6,637 bases of DNA from Gammaproteobacteria bacterium (GTDB lineage Bacteria; Pseudomonadota; Gammaproteobacteria; Pseudomonadales; Azotimanducaceae), in NCBI GenBank assembly GCA_030430515.1, contig JAUIKX010000197.1:1-6637 (forward strand), given 5' to 3'. A program made the translations under genes and the position numbers. The notes beneath the pieces were generated by a model that ran no database searches, was not told where the DNA came from, and worked only from the letters and a program-made list of their open reading frames with translations. Position 1 is the stretch's first letter; each line of letters starts with the position of its first letter. Of this stretch, positions 1 to 5,617 are shown piece by piece.

Positions 1-750
1 AGCAACCACCTTGCCGGTCTGACCAACCTGCCAGTCGTTCGGGGCATAGCCCGAGTCAACAGCAGCACGCGAAGCACCAACAGCGGCACCCAGCTTATCA
101 GCCAGTTTATATAACAGGTCGAAGTTTTCACCGCTGCCCATACCGCGACCACCGGAGATGATGATATCTGCAGCCGTCAGCTCGGGGCGCTCTGACTGAG
201 CGATTTCCTCTCCGACGAAGCGGGAAATACCGGAATCGTGAACGCTGCCTACGGCCTCAACCGAAGCGCTGCCGCCTTCTGCCGCTACGCCATCGTAAGC
301 CGTACCCCGCACGGTCACTACTTTGATCCCGTCATTTGATTTGACGGTGGCAATGGCGTTGCCGGCATAGATCGGCCGCTTGAAGGTGCTTTCGTCAACC
401 ACGCTGACGATGTCGGAGATCTGAGCAACATCCAGCTGCGCAGCCACACGAGGCATGAAGTTCTTACCGTTGGTGGTGTGTGCCGCAACGATGTGGCTGT
501 AACCCGCGCCAACTTCCGCAACCAGAGGCGCGACGTTCTCGGCCAGCTGATTGGCATAGGCCGCGTTATCGGCATGCAGCACTTTGTTGACGCCGGCAAC
601 CTGAGCTGCGCTCAGCGCGACAGCATCGGTACCAGAGCCGGCAACGAGGATATCGATATCGCCACCGATAGCCTGGGCCGCAGCAACTGCGACCAGTGTG
701 GCGCCTTTCAGTTCAGTATTATCGTGTTCTGCTACTACGAGGACGCTCAT
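1..750 (-). CDS. etfA: Electron transfer flavoprotein alpha subunit, partial (C-terminus outside window)
   Basis: This is the FAD-carrying subunit of the soluble EtfAB heterodimer, which collects electrons from acyl-CoA and related dehydrogenases and hands them to ETF:ubiquinone oxidoreductase. Reading the minus strand from the ATG at 750-748 gives 250 codons without a stop. The protein starts MSVLVVAEHDNTELKGATLV, typical of EtfA. The C-terminal FAD domain shows SGGRGMGSGENF at about residues 199-210, a GASRAAVDSG stretch at about 225-234 and GQTGKVVA at 243-250. The family is usually about 310 residues, so roughly 60 residues, including the rest of the FAD site, lie beyond the left edge. 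The start codon overlaps the etfB stop in an ATGA, so translation is probably coupled to etfB. No frameshift or missing motif is seen. The identification is secure from sequence motifs and gene order. Confidence 0.96.
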   Translation of the reverse strand, partial: MSVLVVAEHDNTELKGATLVAVAAAQAIGGDIDILVAGSGTDAVALSAAQVAGVNKVLHADNAAYANQLAENVAPLVAEVGAGYSHIVAAHTTNGKNFMPRVAAQLDVAQISDIVSVVDESTFKRPIYAGNAIATVKSNDGIKVVTVRGTAYDGVAAEGGSASVEAVGSVHDSGISRFVGEEIAQSERPELTAADIIISGGRGMGSGENFDLLYKLADKLGAAVGASRAAVDSGYAPNDWQVGQTGKVVA

Positions 751-1499
751 GAGATCACCTTCGCTTCGTTTTTGAGCTTGTCGACCAGCTCTTCTACGGT
801 TTCAACAATGATGCCTGCTTCGCGCTCTGCCGGCGGTTCTACGCTCAGCACTTCCACGCTCGGCGTCAGATCTACGCCCAGATCGGCGGGTGACATGACG
901 TCCAGAGGCTTTTTCTTGGCTTTCATAATGTTCGGCAGCGATGCGTAACGCGGCTCGTTCAGACGCAGGTCTGTCGTGACAACCGCCGGCAGGTCGATGT
1001 TGATGGTCTGCAGACCGCCATCGATCTCGCGGGTGACTTCGAGTTTGCCGTCAGCTGCTTTTACTTCCGAGGCGAAAGTCGCCTGGGGCATGCCGGTGAG
1101 CGCAGCGAACATCTGGCCGGTCTGAGCGTTGTCGCCGTCGATGCTCTGCTTGCCGAAGATGACGAGCTGTGCATCTTCCTTTTCCTGAATCGCCTTCAAT
1201 GCTTTGGCGATGCCCAGCGGCTGCGCCTCCACATCCGTTTCCACCAGGATTGCACGGTCTGCACCAAGCGCAAGACATGTACGGAGCTGCTCCTGGCAGT
1301 TGCCTGCGCCGATGGACACGGCGATGACTTCAGTTGCGGTGCCGGCCTCTTTGAGACGCACGGCTTCTTCAATGGCAATTTCACAGAACGGATTGACCGC
1401 CATTTTCACGTTGTTGAGATCGACGCCGGTGTTGTCAGGCTTTACCCTGACCTTCACGTTTGCATCGACCACACGCTTCACTGGTACCAGTACCTTCAT
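747..1499 (-). CDS. etfB: Electron transfer flavoprotein beta subunit
   Basis: This is the AMP-binding partner of EtfA in the soluble flavoprotein that links fatty-acid and amino-acid dehydrogenases to the quinone pool. The 250-residue protein matches the usual EtfB length. It begins MKVLVPVKRVVDANVKVRVK. The conserved AMP-site stretch GKQSIDGDNAQTGQM is at residues 116-130. The dehydrogenase recognition loop RYASLPNIMKAKKK is at about 184-197, with the Leu-Pro-Asn and Lys-rich segment typical of the family. The frame stays open upstream to 1577, but those codons read like non-coding leader and contain the terminator-like hairpin. The ATG at 1499-1497 has an AGAGGG ribosome site 4 bases upstream and fits the family N-terminus. 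It is the first gene of etfBA and diverges from etf-QO, its redox partner. Confidence 0.97.
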   Translation of the reverse strand: MKVLVPVKRVVDANVKVRVKPDNTGVDLNNVKMAVNPFCEIAIEEAVRLKEAGTATEVIAVSIGAGNCQEQLRTCLALGADRAILVETDVEAQPLGIAKALKAIQEKEDAQLVIFGKQSIDGDNAQTGQMFAALTGMPQATFASEVKAADGKLEVTREIDGGLQTINIDLPAVVTTDLRLNEPRYASLPNIMKAKKKPLDVMSPADLGVDLTPSVEVLSVEPPAEREAGIIVETVEELVDKLKNEAKVIS

Positions 1500-1503
1500 G
1501 TAG

Positions 1504-1509
1504 CCCTCT
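1504..1509 (-). promoter_or_regulatory. Ribosome binding site of etfB
   Basis: The minus strand reads AGAGGG followed by CTAC and the ATG at 1499. Spacing is on the short side but usable. It supports the internal ATG over the longer open frame, which begins at 1577. Confidence 0.6.
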
Positions 1510-1540
1510 GACGATAGAATGAGTGGACGGTGTCGGAGGC

Positions 1541-1562
1541 AAAAAAATAGGCCGCAAGGCCT
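1541..1562 (-). terminator. Terminator-like hairpin with T-tract in the etfB leader (possible attenuator)
   Basis: On the minus strand a 5-bp GC-rich stem AGGCC/GGCCT encloses the loop TTGC and is followed directly by A and seven T. This is the layout of a short Rho-independent terminator. It points toward etfB and sits between the candidate etfB promoter and the ribosome site, about 40 bases before the start codon. It cannot end an upstream coding transcript, because no leftward gene lies to its right for nearly 2 kb. Early termination (attenuation) of the etfBA transcript, or blocking of antisense read-through from etf-QO, are the two obvious roles. The stem is short, so efficiency is uncertain. 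Confidence 0.5.
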
Positions 1563-1571
1563 GTAAATTAT

Positions 1572-1595
1572 CGCCAACCACGCCGATTTTTGGCG
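1572..1595 (-). other. Inverted repeat at the 5' end of the predicted etfBA leader
   Basis: A perfect 6-bp inverted repeat, TTGGCG at 1590-1595 and CGCCAA at 1572-1577 on the plus strand, is separated by 12 bases. A competing 4-bp pairing uses GGCG at 1592-1595 with CGCC at 1581-1584. It falls just upstream of the terminator-like hairpin and at the start of the predicted transcript. It could be an RNA hairpin that influences the downstream one, or a protein-binding dyad near the transcription start. No function can be assigned from sequence. Confidence 0.35.
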
Positions 1596-1600
1596 GGCGT

Positions 1601-1629
1601 ATTGTCGCCGCCCCCCTAAAACAGGTCAA
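1601..1629 (-). promoter_or_regulatory. Candidate sigma-70 promoter of etfBA
   Basis: The minus strand has TTGACC (plus 1624-1629; 5 of 6 to TTGACA), a 17-base spacer, and GACAAT (plus 1601-1606; 4 of 6 to TATAAT). Transcription would start near 1594, giving a leader of about 95 bases that contains the inverted repeat and the terminator-like hairpin. This is by-eye consensus matching only. Confidence 0.45.
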
Positions 1630-1634
1630 CCCAG

Positions 1635-1640
1635 TATAAT
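1635..1640 (+). promoter_or_regulatory. Candidate -10 box of etf-QO
   Basis: A perfect TATAAT lies about 62 bases upstream of the etf-QO start codon. The -35 position (about 1612-1617) is a C-run and matches the consensus poorly, and no extended -10 TG is present, so the promoter may need an activator. It would start transcription near 1647. The region upstream of the box overlaps the candidate etfBA promoter on the other strand. Confidence 0.45.
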
Positions 1641-1651
1641 GCACTGCAGCA

Positions 1652-1672
1652 TTTGAACGAACGCGTTACAAA
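1652..1672 (+). promoter_or_regulatory. Imperfect dyad, possible operator of etf-QO
   Basis: TTTGAACG at 1652-1659 is mirrored by CGTTACAAA at 1664-1672, with one extra base in the right arm. Inside it lies the perfect 8-bp palindrome AACGCGTT at 1660-1667. It would cover about +5 to +25 of the predicted etf-QO transcript, where a repressor would block initiation. Fatty-acid-responsive TetR-type regulators are known to control etf genes in pseudomonads. Assigning this site to one of them is a guess. Confidence 0.3.
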
Positions 1673-1692
1673 ATTCACTTACATTTCAGGAC

Positions 1693-1697
1693 GGAGA
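1693..1697 (+). promoter_or_regulatory. Ribosome binding site of etf-QO
   Basis: GGAGA lies 4 bases before the ATG at 1702. The next in-frame ATG, at 1729, has no comparable site, which decides the start in favour of 1702. Confidence 0.7.
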
Positions 1698-1701
1698 GAC
1701 A

Positions 1702-3363
1702 ATGGAAAACGCGGTAGAGCGCGAATCAATGGAATTCGACGTAGTCATCGTCGGCGGCGGCCCTTCCGGGCTTGCTACGGCTTGCCGGCTGGCCCAGATC
1801 GGTGCGGAAACGGGTCAGGAGATCAGTATCTGCCTGGTTGAGAAAGGCTCAGAGATCGGCGCCCATATTCTTTCCGGTGCCATTTTCGAACCGCGTCCTC
1901 TGGACGAACTCTTCCCCGATTGGCGGGCGATGGGCGCTCCTGTGAACAACCCCGTCACCGAAGACGATGTTTACTACTTCCCGAACGACGATGTGGGCAT
2001 CAAGTTGCCGAGCATGTTCGTTCCGGCCGACACCCACAATCACGGCAACCACGCCATCAGCCTGGGTAATCTCTGCCGCTGGCTCGGCGAGCAGGCAGAA
2101 AACCTCGGCGTCAACGTCTTCCCCGGGTTTGCGGCGTCCGATGTTCTGTTCAACGAGGACGGCAGCGTGCGGGGTATCGTCACCGGCGATATGGGTGTGA
2201 GCAGCGAAGGTGAACAGAAAGCCACCTACACCCCCGGCTACGAACTGCTCGGCAAGTACACCGTGTTCGCCGAGGGCTGTCGTGGTCACCTGGGCAAGCG
2301 CCTCATAGAGCAGTTCAATCTCGATGCTGAATCGGGTACGCAGCACTACGGCATCGGCTTCAAAGAGCTCTGGGACATCGACCCAGACAAACACGTACCC
2401 GGACGCGTAATGCACTCCATGGGCTGGCCGCTGGGGCACGGCGTCGGCGGTCCCACGGGTGGTTCCTACCTCTATCACCTCGAGAACAACCAGGTCTCTC
2501 TCGGTCTGATCGTCGACTTGTGCTACACGAACCCACACCTTTCACCGTTCGATGAGTTCCAGCGCTGGAAGCATCATCCGCGTATCGCTTCGGTGCTCGA
2601 AGGTGGCAAACGCGTCTCTTACGGCGCCCGAGCCATTGTCAAAGGTGGCCTGCAGGCCTTGCCGAAGAACGTCCTGCCGGGCGCTGTCCTCGTGGGCGAC
2701 GACGCCGGTTTTCTCAATGTGCTCAAGATCAAAGGCAGCCACGCGGCCATGAAGTCCGGCATGCTCGCCGCTGACACCATCGCTGAAGCGCTTGCCGCAG
2801 GTGAAGCGTACACCGAGCTTTCAGGCTTCAGAGATCGCTTCGAAGCCTCTTGGCTCTATGAGGAGCTGCACCGCTCCCGCAACGCTGCCCCCAGCCTGCA
2901 CAAGTGGGGCTCGCTGTTCGGCAGCGCCGCGGCCCTGCTGGACAGCTGGTTCGGCGGCGCCAGCTGGACGCTGAGCGATCCCAAACCAGACCATGCCGCC
3001 TTGAAACCTGCTGCGCAGAGCAAGAAGATCGACTACCCCAAACCTGATGGCGTGCTGTCTTTCGATAAGCTCTCGTCGGTTTTTCTGTCAAATACGAACC
3101 ACGAGGAAGATCAGCCCTGCCACCTGACGCTGGCGGATGATTCGATACCGATATCGAAAAACCTGCCCATATACGACGAACCGGCCCAACGCTACTGCCC
3201 GGCCGGTGTCTATGAGGTGACAGACGAAGGGGACGGACCGAAATTCGTGATCAACGCGCAGAATTGCGTGCACTGCAAAACCTGTGACATCAAGGACCCC
3301 GCCCAGAACATCACCTGGGTTGTGCCCGAAGGCGCAGGCGGTCCCAACTACCCCAATATGTAG
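1702..3363 (+). CDS. Electron transfer flavoprotein-ubiquinone oxidoreductase
   Basis: This membrane-surface enzyme of the electron transport chain oxidises reduced EtfAB and reduces ubiquinone, using one FAD and one 4Fe-4S cluster. At 553 residues it has the normal bacterial length and all expected elements. The N-terminal dinucleotide-binding loop is VGGGPSGLA with glycines 18, 20 and 23. The conserved EGCRGHLGK segment is mid-protein, and the second FAD motif LVGDDAGF has its GD at 332-333. The C-terminal ferredoxin-like part carries CPAGVYE (Cys499) and CVHCKTC (Cys522, Cys525, Cys528), the four cluster ligands, followed by DPAQNITWVVPEGAGGPNYPNM. No transmembrane helix is expected; the family binds the membrane monotopically. 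It is divergent from etfBA, the source of its electron donor, so the three genes supply a complete branch of beta-oxidation electron flow. The identification is secure; the gene is often called etfD or etf-QO. Confidence 0.97.
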   Translation: MENAVERESMEFDVVIVGGGPSGLATACRLAQIGAETGQEISICLVEKGSEIGAHILSGAIFEPRPLDELFPDWRAMGAPVNNPVTEDDVYYFPNDDVGIKLPSMFVPADTHNHGNHAISLGNLCRWLGEQAENLGVNVFPGFAASDVLFNEDGSVRGIVTGDMGVSSEGEQKATYTPGYELLGKYTVFAEGCRGHLGKRLIEQFNLDAESGTQHYGIGFKELWDIDPDKHVPGRVMHSMGWPLGHGVGGPTGGSYLYHLENNQVSLGLIVDLCYTNPHLSPFDEFQRWKHHPRIASVLEGGKRVSYGARAIVKGGLQALPKNVLPGAVLVGDDAGFLNVLKIKGSHAAMKSGMLAADTIAEALAAGEAYTELSGFRDRFEASWLYEELHRSRNAAPSLHKWGSLFGSAAALLDSWFGGASWTLSDPKPDHAALKPAAQSKKIDYPKPDGVLSFDKLSSVFLSNTNHEEDQPCHLTLADDSIPISKNLPIYDEPAQRYCPAGVYEVTDEGDGPKFVINAQNCVHCKTCDIKDPAQNITWVVPEGAGGPNYPNM

Positions 3364-3369
3364 CGGCGC

Positions 3370-3915
3370 TCAGGCCTCGAGCGAGAAGCGAGCACCCCGG
3401 CTGGTCAGAGACCAGCCGGTGGTATCCTCAACAGCGTGCTCTACGAGCCGGTAAAACGCAGAGCGGCCGATCAACGCGTTGAGCCCGTCCCGCACATGAA
3501 CATAGGGCCGGCCATCGCGCATCCAGATGCGATGATCTGCATCGGCCACCACATGGTCACCGCTGTTGATCGAGAAAAGTATCTCCAGGTCGTCACCCTC
3601 CCCGCGACACTCGAAATCTGTGGCGACGAACGGCACGTCCTCGACGTTGATCTCCAGCTTCTCAACCGGCGTTACCAGAAAGTAGCGCTCACCTTCCCTG
3701 CGCAGCACCGTGGAGAAAAGGCGCACGAGCGCTTGCCGCGTGAACCCTGAGCCCTCATGTTCCCACGTGCCATCGGCTCTGATGACGATATCGATAGTAC
3801 CTTCATGCTCGGGTTGCCAGGCCTGTACCGGCGGCAGCTTGCGTTCTGACTGCGCCCGTTCCAGGCTCGTAAAAAGATCTTCCAGGCGGTTCGATTCAGT
3901 TGTATTAGGCGTCAT
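3370..3915 (-). CDS. DUF1285 family protein
   Basis: This is a 181-residue soluble protein of unknown function. The diagnostic stretch of the DUF1285 family is present: PPVQAW at 28-33, GTIDIVIRADGTWEHEG at 39-55, an LVRLFSTVLRREG segment at 63-75 and YFLVTPVEKLEI at 78-89. It has no signal peptide or membrane segment, so it should be cytoplasmic. The ATG at 3915-3913 is chosen; a GTG two codons upstream (3921) is equally possible and neither has a strong ribosome site. Only 17 bases separate it from the upstream lipoprotein gene, so it is the last gene of the moaA-lipoprotein-DUF1285 run. Its stop lies 6 bases from the etf-QO stop on the other strand. The family assignment is from memory of its conserved motifs; no biochemical role should be inferred. 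Confidence 0.85.
   Translation of the reverse strand: MTPNTTESNRLEDLFTSLERAQSERKLPPVQAWQPEHEGTIDIVIRADGTWEHEGSGFTRQALVRLFSTVLRREGERYFLVTPVEKLEINVEDVPFVATDFECRGEGDDLEILFSINSGDHVVADADHRIWMRDGRPYVHVRDGLNALIGRSAFYRLVEHAVEDTTGWSLTSRGARFSLEA
3394..3423. other. Strong hairpin between convergent genes, inside the DUF1285 3' end
   Basis: CCGGCTGGT at 3397-3405 and ACCAGCCGG at 3411-3419 form a perfect 9-bp stem with the loop CAGAG. It is extended by ACC (3394-3396) with GGT (3421-3423) around one bulged T. It starts about 30 bases after the etf-QO stop and overlaps the last codons of the DUF1285 gene. No T-tract follows on either strand, so it is not a classic intrinsic terminator. It could stabilise the etf-QO mRNA 3' end or assist Rho-dependent ends. 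Confidence 0.5.
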
Positions 3916-3932
3916 GGGCACAGTTTACGCCA

Positions 3933-4439
3933 TCAGGTGCCGGTGAGCGCCCTGCCGACCGCAGCGAAGGTTTTGACGATCGCCTCTTCATTGCGCCAGT
4001 CACGACCGAACCACCAGGGTTTGACGTCCACGTGCAGGCGCTGCACCCAGTGAGCGCCCGAGGCATCCACAACATCGACCACCAGCGCCTGTCGGCTGGC
4101 AGGTTCGGGCAGCCATTTTCTCCAGCGTGAAGGCTTCTGCTCGTTCGCAACCGATTCAGGTTGCGGCCAGTGCACGATGAGGTGCCAGGAAGCGGCATCG
4201 GAAATGCGGAGTGAGCTTGAAAGCCCGGCTCTGGCTGCATCTGCGAAGGATGCCTGAGCATCGTCTTCAGGATGCAGCGCAACCTCAGAGAGAGGCGGCA
4301 GCACCCAGCGGTGTGCCGCCGTGATATCGACGCCGCCTGACAGCCGCATGCCATCGGTCAGACTCACCAGGTCAGGATGCGGCTGGGTGATGCTGCATCC
4401 CGCGCAGACCGCCAGCGCTGCCAGTGAAAGCAATCTCAC
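3933..4439 (-). CDS. Small Trp-rich predicted lipoprotein, family not recognised
   Basis: This is a 168-residue protein with a short lipoprotein-type signal: basic MRLLS, a hydrophobic run AALAV, then CAGC with the presumed lipidated Cys at residue 15. Ser at +2 suggests sorting to the outer membrane. Cys instead of Leu at -3 is unusual for a lipobox, so lipidation is likely but not certain. The mature part has nine Trp. The pattern of predicted elements is helix (about 64-77), strand (85-91), two strands (117-139) and helix (150-166). This loosely recalls small envelope lipoproteins such as the LptE or PqiC type, but that is speculation from pattern only. Translation starts at GTG (4439-4437) with GGAGA upstream; an in-frame TAA just upstream limits longer starts. 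It lies 51 bases after moaA and 17 bases before the DUF1285 gene, so it is probably co-transcribed with both. TATACT at 4469-4474 (minus) could be an internal -10 box, but without a good -35. Confidence 0.8.
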   Translation of the reverse strand: MRLLSLAALAVCAGCSITQPHPDLVSLTDGMRLSGGVDITAAHRWVLPPLSEVALHPEDDAQASFADAARAGLSSSLRISDAASWHLIVHWPQPESVANEQKPSRWRKWLPEPASRQALVVDVVDASGAHWVQRLHVDVKPWWFGRDWRNEEAIVKTFAAVGRALTGT

Positions 4440-4445
4440 TTCTCG

Positions 4446-4450
4446 TCTCC
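4446..4450 (-). promoter_or_regulatory. Ribosome binding site of the lipoprotein gene
   Basis: GGAGA on the minus strand lies 6 bases before the GTG at 4439. It is the evidence for this non-ATG start, since no ATG exists in frame between the upstream TAA and the signal peptide. Confidence 0.6.
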
Positions 4451-4490
4451 AATCGGCTTATTGGAGCAAGTATAGGCGTCGGGTTGGAGT

Positions 4491-5456
4491 TTACCCGCCG
4501 ATGAACTTCATCACGGTGACCTCACCGCTGAAACGAAGCGGCTGCTTGTCCTCCAATGCTCTGGACAGCAATGCGGCCAGGGCCGGTTTCACTTCCTCGT
4601 CCGGCTGCGCGAGCAGAGGCGACATGTCGTGCGAACTCACGTTCGACAGGCAGCCGTAAAGCCGGCCATTTGACGACAACCTCAATCGGGTACAGGAGCT
4701 GCAGAACGGTTCAGATTCGTTGGCGATAATGCCGAACGTACCCTTGCCGGGTATCTCGAAACGCACAGCGGTGGAATCAAACGGTGCGTCGGTGCGCTCA
4801 AACTCGTAGAAACGCCCGATACGCTCCAGAATGTCATCCATGCTGACAAAGTCGCGCTGAAAGCGTGCGTCGCTGTTGAGATGGCCCATTTTCATCAGCT
4901 CGATGAACCGCAGTTCGAACCCACGGGCCAGGCAGTACTCGAGCATCGGCAGTATCTGGTCTTCATTGGCAGTGCGCATGGGCACCATGTTGATCTTCAC
5001 CTTCATGCCAGCGTCAGCAACTGCGTCGATGCCGGACAGCACGGTTGCCAGATCTCCCGTGCGCGCAATGTCTTTGAAACGGCCTGCGTCCAGTGTATCC
5101 AGGCTGACGTTGATGCGCTCGAGGCCTGAGTCGATCAGCAGGTCGGCTTTGCGCTTGAGAAGCTGGCCATTCGTGGTGAGTCCGACATCCTTCAGCGACA
5201 TCCCCATCACTTCCGGAAGCAACTTGTCAATTTTAGGAGAAAGCAGCGGCTCACCCCCCGTGATCCGCAGCTTCTCGATCCCGGCAATCTCCACCAGAAG
5301 GCGTACCGCACGAACCATCTCCTCAGCAGACAGCTCCGCACGCGCCGGCTGCAGGCGCTTGCCGTCGGGCACACAGTAGGTGCAGGCGTAGTTGCAGGCC
5401 GCCGTGAGGCTGATACGCAGGTTGCGAAAGGCTCGACCGTGACTGTCGGTAATCAT
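4491..5456 (-). CDS. moaA: GTP 3',8-cyclase, radical SAM (molybdenum cofactor biosynthesis)
   Basis: MoaA uses S-adenosylmethionine and two 4Fe-4S clusters to convert GTP to 3',8-cyclo-dihydro-GTP, the first step toward molybdopterin, in the cytoplasm. From the chosen ATG the protein has 321 residues, close to the usual 320-330. The radical SAM cluster motif is C21-x3-C25-x2-C28 (CNYACTYC). The SAM-binding GGEP is at 67-70. The C-terminal cluster is C252-x2-C255-x13-C269, and the chain ends in the conserved Gly-Gly. The frame is open upstream to an ATG at 5597. The ATG at 5456 gives the family N-terminus (MITDSHGRAFRNLRISLTAAC), and the candidate promoter lies between the two starts, so the longer version is unlikely. 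An ATG at 5474 is a fallback; all have weak ribosome sites. It heads the operon with the lipoprotein and DUF1285 genes. No other moa gene is in the window. Confidence 0.95.
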   Translation of the reverse strand: MITDSHGRAFRNLRISLTAACNYACTYCVPDGKRLQPARAELSAEEMVRAVRLLVEIAGIEKLRITGGEPLLSPKIDKLLPEVMGMSLKDVGLTTNGQLLKRKADLLIDSGLERINVSLDTLDAGRFKDIARTGDLATVLSGIDAVADAGMKVKINMVPMRTANEDQILPMLEYCLARGFELRFIELMKMGHLNSDARFQRDFVSMDDILERIGRFYEFERTDAPFDSTAVRFEIPGKGTFGIIANESEPFCSSCTRLRLSSNGRLYGCLSNVSSHDMSPLLAQPDEEVKPALAALLSRALEDKQPLRFSGEVTVMKFIGG

Positions 5457-5528
5457 GCGTCCAGAGTATGCCATCGATGCAGGCGATTTGCCGGTGTTTG
5501 CATAGAAGCGCCGCGTCAGGCCCTCGCG

Positions 5529-5557
5529 TTTACATTTTCTGCTCGAAATCCTCTCAA
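5529..5557 (-). promoter_or_regulatory. Candidate sigma-70 promoter of the moaA operon
   Basis: The minus strand reads TTGAGA (plus 5552-5557; 5 of 6 to consensus), a 17-base spacer, then TGTAAA (plus 5529-5534; 4 of 6). Transcription would start near 5522, leaving a leader of about 65 bases before the ATG at 5456. This placement excludes translation starts at 5576 and 5597. Confidence 0.5.
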
Positions 5558-5570
5558 AACGCTGTGAGAG
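5551..5570. repeat. Inverted repeat overlapping the moaA -35 region
   Basis: CTCTCA at 5551-5556 and TGAGAG at 5565-5570 are perfect inverted copies 8 bases apart. The left arm coincides with the candidate -35 box of moaA. It may be an operator or chance. Confidence 0.3.
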
Positions 5571-5592
5571 ATGCATCACAATAGTCCTGTGA
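5563..5592. promoter_or_regulatory. Cluster of TGTGA/TCACA half-sites in the divergent gap
   Basis: TGTGA at 5563-5567, TCACA at 5576-5580 and TGTGA at 5588-5592 lie just upstream of the moaA -35 box and just before the rightward exported-protein gene. The half-sites match the CRP/FNR-family core. The gap between the first two is 8 bases and between the last two, in opposite orientation, 7, not the 6 of a canonical CRP site. Regulation by a CRP-like protein is therefore only a possibility. Confidence 0.25.
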
Positions 5593-5617
5593 CCCAATTG
5601 GCAAAACGCCGGCCGCA

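Noticed and set aside
478..948. Rightward 156-codon open frame opposite etfA/etfB
   Set aside because: It lies wholly antisense to two well-supported etf genes, its protein has no recognisable features, and there is no ribosome site. It is a shadow of the real codons.
1500..1577. N-terminal extension of EtfB to an ATG at 1577
   Set aside because: The extension has low-complexity, non-family residues and spans the terminator-like hairpin. The ATG at 1499 has a ribosome site and the family N-terminus.
1849..2538. Leftward 229-codon open frame antisense to etf-QO
   Set aside because: Long antisense frames are common opposite GC-rich genes. The sense gene is complete with all cofactor motifs, and the antisense product matches nothing I know.
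4475..4499. Hairpin at the moaA stop as an intrinsic terminator
   Set aside because: The GGGT/ACCC stem is only 4-5 bp before bulges, and no T-tract follows on the minus strand, so it is unlikely to separate moaA from the lipoprotein gene.
5457..5597. MoaA extension to ATG at 5597 (368 residues)
   Set aside because: The extra 47 residues are outside the family alignment and contain the best candidate promoter for the operon.
5594..5601. CCAATTGG palindrome
   Set aside because: An isolated 8-bp palindrome with no extension of symmetry on either side is expected by chance in a window of this size.
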